DNA of 64,000 nt from Polyangiaceae bacterium (GCA_016933275.1 JAFGBI010000092.1:1-64000), one strand, 5' to 3'; positions 8,163 through 19,365 are shown, numbered from the stretch's first letter. Notes: generated from the sequence alone by a model not told the origin. Numbers and translations are program-made.

Positions 8163-11100
8163 ATGCTCATCCTCCGCGGCGCTCCCGCTCTGTCCCCCTT
8201 CCGTCTCGACCGCCTCCTCGGGAGGCTTCGTTCTCGTGTTCCCATTGTCCAGGTGGTGCACGCCGAGTTCGTGCATTTCGTGGCGACTCGACGCCCCCTC
8301 GACGCGCACCAAGGAGAGCTGCTCGAGCGGCTGCTGGAACCTCCAATCGAGACCGAACCGCTCCCCGGGATGCTCCGCTTGGTCGTTCCGCGCCCCGGCA
8401 CCATCTCCCCATGGTCGTCGAAAGCGACGGACATCGCGCACATCTGCGGGGTCGACGGGGTGGATCGGATCGAGCGGGGCGTCTGCTACACGATCGAACT
8501 GACCGACGCCCTCCCCCTGGATGACGGAGCGCTCGAGCAGATCGACCGCGCCCTGCACGATCGGATGACCCAGATCGTGCTCGATCGCCTCGGGGACGCC
8601 GCGCGCCTCTTCCAACGAGGAACTCCGCGCCGGATGGCGCGTTTCGGGGTGCTGACGGGCGGTCGCCCGGCGCTGGTCGCGGCAAACGAGGAGCTCGGCC
8701 TCGCCCTCGCCGACGACGAGATGGACTACCTGGTCACGGCGTTCAGGGAGCTGGGGCGAGACCCAACCGATGTCGAGCTCATGATGTTCGCCCAGGCGAA
8801 CAGCGAGCACTGCCGTCACAAGATCTTCCGGGCAAGCTTCGTGATCGACGGGGTCCCCCAGTCCCAATCGCTGTTCGACATGATCCGCGAGACCTACAGG
8901 GCAAACTCGACCGGTGTCCTCAGCGCCTACCGCGACAACGCCGCGGTGATGGAGGGTTTCGAGGGCCAGCGCTTCTTCCCCGACGCAGCGACGGGCGAGT
9001 ACGTTCGGAGTCCCGAGGCGATCCACATCCAGGTGAAGGTCGAGACACACAACCATCCCACGGCTATCTCGCCATTTCCGGGCGCCGCGACGGGATCCGG
9101 GGGTGAGATCCGCGACGAGGGAGCCACGGGTCGTGGCGCCAAACCCAAGGCCGGGCTCACTGGCTTCTCGGTGTCGAACCTCCACCTCCCGGAGCTGCCA
9201 CGCCCCTGGGAGACGGATCCAATCGGCAAACCCGACCGGATCGTCAGCGCGCTCGACATCATGACAGAGGGACCGCTCGGCGGTGCAGCGTTCAACAACG
9301 AGTTCGGGCGCCCGAACCTCCTCGGGTATTTCCGCACCTACGAGCAACGGGTGCCCACGGAGACGAGCTCCGAGGTCCGCGGATACCACAAGCCGATCAT
9401 GATCGCCGGTGGTTTCGGCAACGTCCGCCCCGAACACGTCGAGAAGCTTCCGATCCCACCCGGTGCGCCGCTCGTCGTCCTGGGAGGGCCCGCGATGCTC
9501 ATCGGCCTCGGTGGCGGTGCCGCGTCATCGATGGCCCAGGGGACCAGCTCGTCCGAGCTCGATTTCGCCTCCGTCCAGCGCGACAACCCGGAGATGCAGC
9601 GCCGGTGCCAAGAGGTGATCGATCGCGCGAACGCGCTTGGAGAAGAGTCACCGTTCCTCTCCATCCACGACGTCGGGGCCGGCGGCCTGTCCAACGCGCT
9701 GCCGGAGCTCGTTCACGACAGCGGCCGCGGCGCGTTGCTGGAGCTCAGGGCGATCCCAAGCGCCGAACCCGAGCTCTCACCGATGGAGATCTGGTCGAAC
9801 GAGGCCCAGGAGCGCTACGTCGCCGCCGTGGCCGCCGAACGACTGCCGGCTTTGGTCGCGATCGCAGCCAGGGAGCGTTGCCCGATCGCCGTAGTCGGCG
9901 AGGCCACGGTGGAGCCGCGCCTGGTCCTCTCCGATCGCGATCTGGGTGGCACCCCCATCGATCTGCCGGTCGAGATCCTGTTCGGCAAGCCGCCGCGCAT
10001 GACGCGCGAAACGGCGACCCGGCCCGCGCGGGGAACCCCGCTCCCGCTCGCGGGGCTCGACCTCCGCGCCGCCGCGGAGCGGGTGCTGCGGCTGCCGGCG
10101 GTCGCCGACAAGACATTCCTCGTCACCATCGGCGATCGCACGGTCACCGGGCTCGTCGCGCGCGACCAAATGGTCGGGAGATGGCAGGTGCCGGTGGCGG
10201 ACGCTGCGGTCACCCTGGCCGACTACGATGGGTACCAGGGCGAGGCGATGGCGATCGGCGAGCGCAGCCCGCTCGCCGTCCTCGATCCCGCCGCGAGCGC
10301 CCGCATGGCCATCGGCGAGGCCCTCTCCAACCTGGCGTCGGTGCCGATCGAGGGGCTCGAGCGGGTCAAGCTCAGCGCCAACTGGATGGCAGCCGCGGAC
10401 CACCCCGGCGAGGACGCAGCGCTCTATGCCGCCGTCCGCGCCGCGGGGCTCGAGCTCTGTCCAGCGCTTGGTCTCACCATCCCAGTCGGGAAGGACAGCC
10501 TCAGCATGCGGACGGTGTGGGCTGGCGGCCAGAGGGCTGTCGTCGCCCCGCTGTCGTTGGTCGTCACGGCGTTCGTTCGGGTGCGCGACGTGCGGCGAAC
10601 GCTCACGCCAGAGCTCGTCGCGGAGAAGGAGCCCACTTCGCTCCTCCTCGTCGATCTCGGGGCCGGCCGGAATCGTCTCGGTGGTTCGGCGCTGGCGCAG
10701 GTGTACTCCTGCGTGGGGGATACCCCACCCGACGTGGACGATCCCGCGCTGCTCGCCGGCTTCTTCGCGGCGATCCAAGCCCTCAACAGGAGTGGCTTGA
10801 TCCTCGCCTACCACGACCGCAGCGATGGCGGGCTCTTCGTAACGACCTGTGAGATGGCGTTCGCTGGCGGCACTGGCGCCGAGATTCGGCTCGATGGGCT
10901 AGGTGCGGAGGCGGTGCACTCGCTGTTCTCCGAGGAGCTCGGCGCGCTCCTGCAGGTGCGAACCCGCGACGTCGATGCCGTGCTCGACGAGTTCGCGCGC
11001 CACGGGCTCGCCCTCGGCGTGCACTGCCACCCGGTGGGCGGGCCGCGAAGCGACGATCGGGTGGTGTTCACCCGAGACGGTCGCGAGGTGCTCGGTGCGA

Positions 11101-12062
11101 CCCGCACGGAGTGGCGACGTATCTGGTCGGAAACCACGATCGCCATTCAGGCGCTACGCGACAACGCAGACGCCGTGGCAGAGGAGCTCGAGCTCCTGTC
11201 CGACCCCACCGACCCCGGCCTTTCGGTTGCGCTCACCTTCGATCCCACGACAGGCCCCACGGCCATGTGGAACAGATCGCTGCCCGGCGAGCGCCCGAGG
11301 GTGGCCATCCTGCGCGAGCAGGGCGTAAACGGCCAGGTCGAGATGGCAGCGGCGTTCGACCGGGTGGGCTTCGCCGCGATCGACGTGCACATGACGGACA
11401 TCCTCGCTGGTCGCATCGACCTCGACGACTTCGTCGGGCTCGCGGCCTGCGGCGGGTTCTCCTACGGAGACGTGCTCGGTGCCGGCCAAGGCTGGGCGAA
11501 ATCCATCCTGTACAACCCGAGAGCACGCGGAACCCTGGCGCGCTTCTTCGAGCGGGAAGACACCTTCACGTTGGGCGTCTGCAACGGTTGCCAGATGCTG
11601 GCAGCGTTGAAGGAGCTCATCCCTGGCGCCGCCCATTTCCCGCGCTTCATCCGCAATCGGTCCGAGCAGTTCGAGGCTCGACTCGCGCTGGTCGAGGTGA
11701 CCGAGAGCCGTTCCATCTTGCTGGCGGGGATGGCGGGCTCCAGGCTGCCCATCGCGGTGGCGCACGGTGAAGGCCGCGCGGCCATCGGGGAGGCGGAGGT
11801 CGCGGCCCGCCTGTCGAGCCGCACCATGTGCCTCCGGTACGTCGATCATCGCGGCCAGGCAACCACCCATTACCCTGAGAATCCGAACGGCTCGCCGGGT
11901 GGCGTGACCGGCCTCACGAATCTGGACGGTCGAGTCACCCTGATGATGCCGCATCCAGAGCGGGTCTTCCGCGTCGTCCAGCTCTCCTGGTTCCCGCCCA
12001 CCGACGCGGAAGACTCCCCATGGCTTCGCCTCTTCGCCAACGCGCGCACTTGGGTGGGGTAG
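8163..12062 (+). CDS. purL: Phosphoribosylformylglycinamidine synthase, large single-chain form
   Basis: 1299 aa; [43 protein letters not shown]-terminal class I glutaminase GVCNGCQML and HGEGR. Confidence 0.95.
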   Translation: MLILRGAPALSPFRLDRLLGRLRSRVPIVQVVHAEFVHFVATRRPLDAHQGELLERLLEPPIETEPLPGMLRLVVPRPGTISPWSSKATDIAHICGVDGVDRIERGVCYTIELTDALPLDDGALEQIDRALHDRMTQIVLDRLGDAARLFQRGTPRRMARFGVLTGGRPALVAANEELGLALADDEMDYLVTAFRELGRDPTDVELMMFAQANSEHCRHKIFRASFVIDGVPQSQSLFDMIRETYRANSTGVLSAYRDNAAVMEGFEGQRFFPDAATGEYVRSPEAIHIQVKVETHNHPTAISPFPGAATGSGGEIRDEGATGRGAKPKAGLTGFSVSNLHLPELPRPWETDPIGKPDRIVSALDIMTEGPLGGAAFNNEFGRPNLLGYFRTYEQRVPTETSSEVRGYHKPIMIAGGFGNVRPEHVEKLPIPPGAPLVVLGGPAMLIGLGGGAASSMAQGTSSSELDFASVQRDNPEMQRRCQEVIDRANALGEESPFLSIHDVGAGGLSNALPELVHDSGRGALLELRAIPSAEPELSPMEIWSNEAQERYVAAVAAERLPALVAIAARERCPIAVVGEATVEPRLVLSDRDLGGTPIDLPVEILFGKPPRMTRETATRPARGTPLPLAGLDLRAAAERVLRLPAVADKTFLVTIGDRTVTGLVARDQMVGRWQVPVADAAVTLADYDGYQGEAMAIGERSPLAVLDPAASARMAIGEALSNLASVPIEGLERVKLSANWMAAADHPGEDAALYAAVRAAGLELCPALGLTIPVGKDSLSMRTVWAGGQRAVVAPLSLVVTAFVRVRDVRRTLTPELVAEKEPTSLLLVDLGAGRNRLGGSALAQVYSCVGDTPPDVDDPALLAGFFAAIQALNRSGLILAYHDRSDGGLFVTTCEMAFAGGTGAEIRLDGLGAEAVHSLFSEELGALLQVRTRDVDAVLDEFARHGLALGVHCHPVGGPRSDDRVVFTRDGREVLGATRTEWRRIWSETTIAIQALRDNADAVAEELELLSDPTDPGLSVALTFDPTTGPTAMWNRSLPGERPRVAILREQGVNGQVEMAAAFDRVGFAAIDVHMTDILAGRIDLDDFVGLAACGGFSYGDVLGAGQGWAKSILYNPRARGTLARFFEREDTFTLGVCNGCQMLAALKELIPGAAHFPRFIRNRSEQFEARLALVEVTESRSILLAGMAGSRLPIAVAHGEGRAAIGEAEVAARLSSRTMCLRYVDHRGQATTHYPENPNGSPGGVTGLTNLDGRVTLMMPHPERVFRVVQLSWFPPTDAEDSPWLRLFANARTWVG

Positions 12063-12092
12063 GTCCCTGAACGCGAGCGCGTGCACGCTGAC

Positions 12093-12338
12093 TCAGAGCT
12101 GATCGGCGAAACTCCGACGAAGGGGGTCAAAACCGTTCTGCTCGAGCTCGTGCATCATTCTGAGGTCATTGCCGAGCTTGCCAGCCGAAGAGCCCTGGCG
12201 CGAAGACCGCACGAGGTAGGCGTCGGGAAGATCGAGGAGCCGCCGCCCGCGGTCCCTGCCGAACGGCACGCGCTCACGCAGAAGGCACCGCAGCGTTTCG
12301 GGGCTGGGGGTCAGCGCTTCACGCGTGCGGGACCGGTG
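12093..12338 (-). pseudogene. DUF3820-like reading frame without a canonical start (degraded or non-AUG start)
   Basis: Manual translation after the PilZ stop: ...TREALTPSPETLRCLLRERVPFGRDRGRRLLDLPDAYLVRSSRQGSSAGKLGNDLRMMHELEQNGFDPLRRSFADQL*; absent from the ORF track. Confidence 0.6.
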
Positions 12339-12707
12339 TTACGCGAGCGAGCCGCGCTCGAGCAGGTCGCCCACCACGCGGCGGAGCAGGCGTTGTGCCG
12401 CGTCACTCGGCTCGACGAACCGGAGTCCGCAGGTACCGAGCACGGCCGAGCGGTAGCGCAGCTCGGCGCGCACTTCGCAGGCGGGGTCGCGTGGCGCCCG
12501 AAGCCGCATCAGGACCTGGCCCCCGATGGGAATGGCCTCGATGGTGGGCGAAAGCAACAGCTTCATTCCGCCGACGCTGAGGTCGACGACGAGCATCGAA
12601 TCCGTTATCTCACCAGCCAGCACGTCTGCGCTGATCTCGTAGTCCGCCATTGGACGCACGCGCACATGCTGCCGGCGTTCATGTCCCACCCTCTCATGCG
12701 TCGCCAC
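12339..12707 (-). CDS. PilZ-domain protein
   Basis: ERRQHVRVRPMADYEISAD...VDLSVGGMKLLL...LRYRSAVLGTCGLRFVEPS. Confidence 0.8.
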   Translation of the reverse strand: MATHERVGHERRQHVRVRPMADYEISADVLAGEITDSMLVVDLSVGGMKLLLSPTIEAIPIGGQVLMRLRAPRDPACEVRAELRYRSAVLGTCGLRFVEPSDAAQRLLRRVVGDLLERGSLA

Positions 12708-12812
12708 GAGTTCGAGTGTAGCATGTCCGGGCTGTCCGTGGCCGAATCGAGGTCACTCACACCGACACCTCCCGTGGGGTGCCGCCGGCCGCGGGAAATC
12801 CGGGGCCATCCG

Positions 12813-13316
12813 TCACCATCCGCCTTCCACTCGGGCCTGCTCCTCCTCGAAGACGCGACGGGTTGGGGGGGCCGCCAGGGCCTCGTCGAGGGCCACCGAT
12901 GGATCGAGCTGGAGAGCGTAGCGGAAGGCCTCGCGCGCTCTCGCAGGATCCGGACGAGCGTTGCCCCAGATGACACCGACGTACATCCACGCGCGCGCCT
13001 TGACCGGACCGCTACAGCGATCCTCACAAGCGAGGTAAATCCCTTTCAGCTGGGCCTCCGCCTCCGCCTCCTTCCCCTTGAGGTAAAGCTCGTCGATTGC
13101 CGAGTCGGTCTTCTCGAGCGCCGACCGATCCCGGGGCGCCCGAACACGCGGGAGCTCGGTGGCGGGGACGACTGGTGCACAGGACGCGACCTCGGCCGGG
13201 GGCGTCGATTCCGCCACCGGGACGGGACCTCGTGTGGGCAGGCACCCCCCGATCGACCCGAGCAACGCGGTCGAGATGACCACACTGCGCCACTGCGGAT
13301 TGGTCTTCGTTCGCAT
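12813..13316 (-). CDS. Putative lipoprotein, TPR-like
   Basis: Start MRTKTNPQ; LLGSIGGC lipobox-like; ALEKTDSAIDELYLKGKEAEAEAQLKGIYLACEDRC. Confidence 0.6.
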   Translation of the reverse strand: MRTKTNPQWRSVVISTALLGSIGGCLPTRGPVPVAESTPPAEVASCAPVVPATELPRVRAPRDRSALEKTDSAIDELYLKGKEAEAEAQLKGIYLACEDRCSGPVKARAWMYVGVIWGNARPDPARAREAFRYALQLDPSVALDEALAAPPTRRVFEEEQARVEGGW

Positions 13317-13546
13317 GACCACTGCGGGTCGCCTCACGATGCGCAGAGGACTCCTGACCCGGGAATGGCATGGCGCAACTCTACGTGTCAACCGCCGTGC
13401 CGGGTCGCAGCGTTCCCGATGGAAACGACCGGTCGAGATCGGCTCCGCTCGCCCGACCTCACCTGACCCCCGTCCCCCCGATCGGCCACGCCGAACGAGG
13501 CCTCTGGTCCGCACACGATGGCCAGGACCGTGGTAGGTTCTGCTCG

Positions 13547-14344
13547 GTGCGTCTCCGCCTCACACGGGTCGTCCATCCTGGCGCGGTGCTCGCCTACGCC
13601 GATCCCGATCGAGCGCTCGCCTTCTTGCGACCGGGTTGCCTCCCCGAGAGCGAGCATGTGCGGGCGGTTCGCCGGCTTGGTTGTCGCGTGCTCGAGTACG
13701 GGTGTGGATCCGGCGGCGTCACGTTGGCGCTCGCTCGGGCAGGTATCGAGGTCACCGGGGTGGACCTGTCGCAGAAGATGCTCGCTCACCTCGCCTGCGC
13801 CCTGGGGCGCGAGTCGCCCGCGGTGCGGGCGCGGGTTCGTGTCCACCACGGGGACATGCGCGACCTCATCCTGCGGGAGAGGTTTCCCGTCGTGCTGGTA
13901 GCGGACGGGACGTTCCAGCATCTTTACCAGCACGACGACGTCCGAGCCTTCCTCGCACGGGTCCGGCACCACCTCGTACCGGGGGGACGGCTTCGCTTGG
14001 ACGTCGAGCTACCTGACCTCCGTGCGCTCGGTACGCCGGAACGATGGATGCGATACTACCCCCTCACCCAGGTGGTGACGCGGTCGCTCGATGGTGACCC
14101 GTCCCTACTCCTCGCGCAGCGCCAGTACTTCCCTGCCGAGCTCCGAGGGCTGCTGGAGCGCGCGGGCGCTCGGATCCGAACGATGCGGGTCGCCACGGCG
14201 CGCCAGGAAAACGAAGGAGGGGCTGGCAGAACCCGTCACCCCCGGCTCGTCCTTCACTGCGAATGGGACAAGCCCCCTCACGCGCGAGGGGAGGAACGCC
14301 AAACTCGGAGTGACCGTGCGGGCTTCTCCCCCGGCCTTCGCTAG
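13547..14344 (+). CDS. Class I SAM-dependent methyltransferase
   Basis: VLEYGCGSGGVTLALARAGIEVTGVDLSQKML; GTG start proposed. Confidence 0.8.
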   Translation: MRLRLTRVVHPGAVLAYADPDRALAFLRPGCLPESEHVRAVRRLGCRVLEYGCGSGGVTLALARAGIEVTGVDLSQKMLAHLACALGRESPAVRARVRVHHGDMRDLILRERFPVVLVADGTFQHLYQHDDVRAFLARVRHHLVPGGRLRLDVELPDLRALGTPERWMRYYPLTQVVTRSLDGDPSLLLAQRQYFPAELRGLLERAGARIRTMRVATARQENEGGAGRTRHPRLVLHCEWDKPPHARGEERQTRSDRAGFSPGLR

Positions 14345-14916
14345 CCGCGACACCGCACGACCACGAGTGCCGCCTCGCCCACCGCGCGGTCGCGCGGCGA
14401 GGTGATCACGATATCGAGCCAGGCAACCGATCCGGGGGATCCGAGCTCGATCACGTCCACCACCCGATGACCGGAAGACGGACGCCGCGCCGCTTCGTGT
14501 ACGGCCTTCGCGAAACGCCCCGCCTGCCGAGAGTCCGTGCACCGCACCCGCCCGCAGTCCACATCCAGGCCGAGATCCAACTCGAGCAGACGTTTAGCCG
14601 AGGCGTTGGCGCCGAGCAAGCGGCGATCCGGACTGAGCATGAGCGCAGCGAGCGGACGCTGCCTGAGCTCGATGATGGCCTCCACCACCCGTCCCGAGAC
14701 CGGCCGGGTGGCGGACGCCCGCTCGCGTTCGTGGAGACCGGTAATGCAGTCCACCGCCACGGCCCCGTCCTTCGGCGCCGCCATACTGTAGGCCCCGCTC
14801 ACCGGAGGCATGGTCTCCGGAATCGCAGCGTCACGCCGAGGAGCAGGCGCTCGAATGCCATGGCCTTCGCCCTGCAACTCCCCCTTGGTTCTGTCCCCTC
14901 CCCCCACGGTCATCAC
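14341..14916 (-). CDS. PAS-like fragment protein, possibly a LuxR-type regulator lacking its HTH
   Basis: MLSPDRRLLGANASAKRLLELDLGLDVDCGRVRC...AVGEAALVVVRCRG; ends where an HTH normally follows. Confidence 0.4.
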   Translation of the reverse strand: MMTVGGGDRTKGELQGEGHGIRAPAPRRDAAIPETMPPVSGAYSMAAPKDGAVAVDCITGLHERERASATRPVSGRVVEAIIELRQRPLAALMLSPDRRLLGANASAKRLLELDLGLDVDCGRVRCTDSRQAGRFAKAVHEAARRPSSGHRVVDVIELGSPGSVAWLDIVITSPRDRAVGEAALVVVRCRG

Positions 14917-15360
14917 GGCTCGCGCTCCATCCTACGGCAACTCAGGGCTGGAAATTCGGAGAAATTCGGGAATCGCCTGTCGCGGATGCAGCGCGTCATA
15001 CCCATCCCGGCAGGGGTCTGTGAAGCGCGCCGCGGTCCTTCCGCCGAACCCCTTCGACGCAGTCGACCGCGATGTCAATGGACATTTCGCCGCCACCGTC
15101 GCTGACACGACGAGCTGCGCCGTAGGACAACGACACCAACGTACCTTGGACCTGACTGGACAGGTCGCTCGTTGTTTCTCTGACACGAGAAGGATCCGCC
15201 GTGAGTGCTGGCAACGGTTTGGTGGGGACCAATGAATCCGATACGAATGGTGCCGTCACCGATGGATGGCTCACCGCTTGGCCACTGGCTCGGGTTTCGG
15301 CGGAGCATCCGCGAAGAAAGGGCATTCTGGTTCGGTGCGGTGGATGATACTTAACGCGAC

Positions 15361-16134
15361 ATGGCGGACCCGAGCATTGCGCTTCCCGGCCCCACTCCTG
15401 AGGATGGGGAAGACGTCGTCCTCGCTCTGGAGACAGCGGCGACGCTGTGGAAACGCGGCGACAAGCAGGACGCGATCAGATGGCTGCGTCGCGCAGCCGA
15501 GTCTGCGGAGGAGGCCGGCGATGACATGCGCGCGCTGTCCCTGGCCCGCACGGCAGCCGACCTCACGTCGAGCGGGGAGCGCAGAGGGTCGCCGCCGCTG
15601 GCCGCCGAGAAGGCCCCCGGCGCGCAACCGCAGAATCCAGACGCGGTAGTCACCGCCGCCTTGCAGTCGCGGACCGGACACCGTCCGTTTCCCGCGCCAC
15701 CACCCCCCCCGGGTGCCAGCCGACCGCCTCCGCCCTCCGCGTCGCGTCCGCCACCAACGACTTCTGGTCCGCCCTTCGTGGGCACCCCAACGGCACGCAT
15801 GCCCCCCGTCGCGGAGCGGGTCCCGACCCCCGCTACGCCGCCTTCTCAAGGATCAGCCCCCAAATCGACCCCCCAGGCGAGTCGAGGTCCGCGCTCGCCC
15901 GCGACCGATGCGTTGTCGGACCTGATGCGAGCCGACATTGCGCCCACGAAGCCGAAGGCAACCAGTCCGACCGCGTTGGGAGCGCTGCGTGTCTCGGTCC
16001 GCCGTTCGCCAGACGACCCGCAGGTGCTCATGGCGCGACTCCTGGGACCGGAAGACCCCGCCCCCAAGGGCGAGAAGAACGCGATGCTGATCGCAACGGA
16101 GATCATCATCGATCAGCTCGTCCCGAGCGAGTAG
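15361..16134 (+). CDS. Hypothetical protein with helical N-terminus and Pro/Ala-rich linker
   Basis: ALETAATLWKRGDKQDAIRWLRRAAESAEEAGDDMRALSLARTAADL then Pro-rich tract. Confidence 0.6.
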   Translation: MADPSIALPGPTPEDGEDVVLALETAATLWKRGDKQDAIRWLRRAAESAEEAGDDMRALSLARTAADLTSSGERRGSPPLAAEKAPGAQPQNPDAVVTAALQSRTGHRPFPAPPPPPGASRPPPPSASRPPPTTSGPPFVGTPTARMPPVAERVPTPATPPSQGSAPKSTPQASRGPRSPATDALSDLMRADIAPTKPKATSPTALGALRVSVRRSPDDPQVLMARLLGPEDPAPKGEKNAMLIATEIIIDQLVPSE

Positions 16135-16261
16135 CCGAGCCTACCGAACGCGGAGGTGCCCAGGAAGCCAGGCTCGCCGCCTCGGGCCAGCCCGCGCGGG
16201 CGTCCCGCGCGACCAGGACGAGAAGATCCCGCGCTGGCTCGCGCGGGGAGAGAACCGGGGT

Positions 16262-16939
16262 TCAGAGCAGGAAGGTAGCGCCGAGAGTGATCGACGGATA
16301 GCCGAGCCGCACCGTCATTCCGATGCGTTCGCCGAAGAGGAACCGGGCCCCGGCGGCGATGTCGACCATGACGCGAGTATGATCGCCATCGCAGTCACCC
16401 CAGGTGTCGCCGTACCAACACCAGCCTTCCCAGCGGTAGTAGCCGACCGCGAGCCCGGGCTCTCCGAACACGCTAATGATGTCGGTCAGCCAGAAATTCC
16501 ACTGCAGGGCTACCGGGAAGACGAAGGCGTTTCCGTTGCAGCGGTGATCCCAGGAGTAGTTCCGGTCCGAATCGCGCCAGTAGTAGTAGTCGTCGCAGTT
16601 GTCGTCCCCGAAATGAGCCCAGTCTCCGCCAAACGAGATGCCCATGCTGTTGTTGATGGTCGTGATGGGGCCATCGAGGAACGGGATCGTGGCACGAAGG
16701 CCGACGCCGATCCCCGTGTCGTACCAGACCGGCGTTTCCCCGTGCTGCAGCACCAGGTGCGGATCGAGCTCGACCGCGTAGTCCGGGTGGTTGCCAGGTT
16801 GTTCGATGATGGCCTGCGCCTGCAAGGCCGGGGCAACCGAAAAAAGAGCGAGCCCCAACAGCAACGCACCCGCCCGCGCGTCCGCGGGGCTGATTCGCAC
16901 GAAAGCCGGCATCCGATACTCCTTCCGCACTAGCGACAT
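16262..16939 (-). CDS. Outer-membrane beta-barrel-like protein
   Basis: Signal peptide; alternating aromatic strands and terminal LGATFLL. Confidence 0.6.
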   Translation of the reverse strand: MSLVRKEYRMPAFVRISPADARAGALLLGLALFSVAPALQAQAIIEQPGNHPDYAVELDPHLVLQHGETPVWYDTGIGVGLRATIPFLDGPITTINNSMGISFGGDWAHFGDDNCDDYYYWRDSDRNYSWDHRCNGNAFVFPVALQWNFWLTDIISVFGEPGLAVGYYRWEGWCWYGDTWGDCDGDHTRVMVDIAAGARFLFGERIGMTVRLGYPSITLGATFLL

Positions 16940-16981
16940 CCTAGGGACGAGGCTCAGGCTATCACCTTTCTCGCGACGGTT

Positions 16982-17335
16982 TCAGCGTCCGTCCGGGGAG
17001 TCGTCCCGCGAGCACGTCGGCCCGTCGTTTGCGGGATCCTCTTCGCTAGTGCCCTCGCTGGGCGCGACGGCAGCTGCCCCGTTCGGTTCGTCGGATGCGC
17101 GAGCACCGACATCGGCGCCATCGGCGCCCGACTCCGCCGTATCGCCGGCCGGCCCTTCGCGGTCCGTGAGCTCCCGGTGCAGCTGGTCCTTCACCTCACG
17201 GAGGGTCTCGGCGAGCCCGGTACGCCCTTCGGAAACGAGGTCCTCGACCTTCTCCCGAACGACGCGTCCGACCAGCGGTACGAGGCCAAGAGCCTCCCCA
17301 ACCACGGACCCCCACGAGTCGTCACGCTGCGGCAT
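16982..17335 (-). CDS. Hypothetical small helical protein with acidic tail
   Basis: ORF in a gap with an amphipathic N-terminal half. Confidence 0.45.
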   Translation of the reverse strand: MPQRDDSWGSVVGEALGLVPLVGRVVREKVEDLVSEGRTGLAETLREVKDQLHRELTDREGPAGDTAESGADGADVGARASDEPNGAAAVAPSEGTSEEDPANDGPTCSRDDSPDGR

Positions 17336-17421
17336 CAGCGGATTCTACGATTTGCCTCCGCCGCACGCAACGGCGCGAGGTTCACGTCACGACCTCCGCG
17401 GGGGAATGATAGAGTGCCGCC

Positions 17422-19365
17422 GTGGCCCGAGGGATTGGATTCTGCCACGTCATCGCGAGCATCGTCGTATCGGTGGCTGCGTGTGCGCCCCCCCGCGGGA
17501 CTCCGCCGCCTACCGTCGTCGCCGCGAACGCACCTCTCGTGACGTGGCCTACACCATCGTGTCAGGAACGTGCGGCGAACCTCGTCGCCGAAATGACACT
17601 GGCGGAGAAGGTGGCGGCGATGACGCTACCCGACACCGCACAGATCAGTCGCGCCGATATCACGGCCCTCGCGATCGGCGCGGTGCTCACCGGCGCGGAG
17701 TCGTTGCCCGCAGACCCAACGCCGGCGCGATGGCTCGACACATCGAATCGGGTCCACGACGCAGCAATGCGCTCCGGGCTCCGAGTCCCGCTGGTCTTCG
17801 GCACGGACGCCATCCACGGACACAACAACGTCCGTGACGCAGTGATCTTCCCTCACGCCGTTGGCCTCGGGTGCACGGGCGACCCGAACCTGGTCGAACA
17901 GGTCGCGGGAGCGACGGCGGAAGCGATGTTCGCCACCGGCGTCGACTGGACCTTCGCTCCAATGGTTGCCGTCGCCCGTGACGAGCGCTGGGGTCGAACG
18001 TACGAGGCGTTCGGAGAAGACCCACGCCTGGTCGGCGAGCTCACCGCGGCCAGCATCCGCGGCCTACAGGGGAGCCCACCGGGCACCGGTGCCCACCCCG
18101 TATTGGCCTGTGCGAAGCACTTCCTGGCGGACGGGGGCACGGTCAACGGCGAGGACCGGGGCAACGCCGAACCCTCGGAGAGGGAGCTCCGAGCGGTGCA
18201 CCTCGCGCCGTATGCCGCTGCCGTCGAGGCCCAGGTAGGCAGCGTGATGGTGGCCGTCCATCGCGTGAATGGACGCCTGATGCACCAGAACAAGGCGCTC
18301 CTCACCGATGTCCTCAAGGGAGAGCTCCGGTTCGGGGGATTCGTCGTGTCGAACTGGGCGGCAATCGACGAGCTCCCAGGCGATGACGCCGACCGGATCG
18401 CAAGCGCGATCGACGCCGGCATCGACATGGTGATGGCGCCGAGCTCCTACCAAGACTTCATCGCTACCCTGCGCGGCCTCGTGCCGGAGCGTATCCCAGA
18501 GGCGCGGATCGACGACGCCGTCTCGCGCATCCTGGCGGTCAAGTGCGAGCTCGGCATGTTCACGGCCAGTGCCCGTTCGCGACCGCCCCCCTCGGTCGTG
18601 AGCTCCCTCCGCCACCGGGCCTTGGCACGGGAGGCCGTCGCGCGGTCGGCCGTCTTGCTGAAGAATGACGGAGTGCTGCCGCTCCCCAAGACGGGACATG
18701 TACTCGTCGCAGGGAGGAATGCGGACGACCTCGGCCACCAATGCGGGGGCTGGACCCTGGGCCTGGTGGGGGGAAACGGTCCCCTCACGGCCGGGACCAC
18801 GATCCGTCAGGCGATCGAGCAAATGGTAGGGCGGCGACGCGCTCGCTTCTCGCTCGATGGGCGGGGTGCGGGCCCCGGGGTGACCTCGGTGGTGGTGATC
18901 GGCGAGACCCCGTACGCCGAGGCCGGTGGCTACATCAAGCAGCTCGAACTCGACGCCGATGACGTCACCGCGGTGCGAAACGCGAAGAAGGGTGGCGGCA
19001 AGGTCGTCGTGGTGCTGGTGACGGGACGCCCGTTGCCGCTCGACTTGGTGATCGATCTCGCGGATGCCATCCTCGTGGTCTGGCTGCCGGGAACCGAAGG
19101 CGGCGGCGTCGCTGACGTACTGTTTGGCGACGTGCCGCCGACGGGTCGCCTGAGCCACACCTGGCCCCGCACGAGCGGACAGATCCCCATCAACGTCGGG
19201 GATACGCCGTACGATCCCCTGTTCCCCTTCGGATTCGGACTCACCTATGAGGTGTCGGCGGCGAAGTATGAGGAGACGGATGCATCTGGGGCGGGAAGGC
19301 TAGCGGTTCCAGCAAGGAAGATGGAGGATGGTAGTCGCGGTCAAACACGACCCTTCGGCGGCTGA
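17422..19365 (+). CDS. Glycoside hydrolase family 3-like lipoprotein; nucleophile position is Asn
   Basis: CAKHFLADGGTVNGEDRGN, ALLTDVLKGELRFGGFVVSNWAAIDELPGD...AIDAGIDMVM; lipoprotein signal with VVSVAAC. Confidence 0.85.
   Translation: MARGIGFCHVIASIVVSVAACAPPRGTPPPTVVAANAPLVTWPTPSCQERAANLVAEMTLAEKVAAMTLPDTAQISRADITALAIGAVLTGAESLPADPTPARWLDTSNRVHDAAMRSGLRVPLVFGTDAIHGHNNVRDAVIFPHAVGLGCTGDPNLVEQVAGATAEAMFATGVDWTFAPMVAVARDERWGRTYEAFGEDPRLVGELTAASIRGLQGSPPGTGAHPVLACAKHFLADGGTVNGEDRGNAEPSERELRAVHLAPYAAAVEAQVGSVMVAVHRVNGRLMHQNKALLTDVLKGELRFGGFVVSNWAAIDELPGDDADRIASAIDAGIDMVMAPSSYQDFIATLRGLVPERIPEARIDDAVSRILAVKCELGMFTASARSRPPPSVVSSLRHRALAREAVARSAVLLKNDGVLPLPKTGHVLVAGRNADDLGHQCGGWTLGLVGGNGPLTAGTTIRQAIEQMVGRRRARFSLDGRGAGPGVTSVVVIGETPYAEAGGYIKQLELDADDVTAVRNAKKGGGKVVVVLVTGRPLPLDLVIDLADAILVVWLPGTEGGGVADVLFGDVPPTGRLSHTWPRTSGQIPINVGDTPYDPLFPFGFGLTYEVSAAKYEETDASGAGRLAVPARKMEDGSRGQTRPFGG

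Noticed and set aside
7878-9437. 519-aa minus-strand ORF over purL
   Set aside because: Antisense shadow of purL with no recognizable motif.
12081-13466. 461-aa plus-strand ORF
   Set aside because: Antisense to the PilZ, DUF3820-like and lipoprotein genes; composition is arginine/proline-rich without motifs.
18064-19158. 364-aa minus-strand ORF over the GH3 gene
   Set aside because: Antisense shadow.
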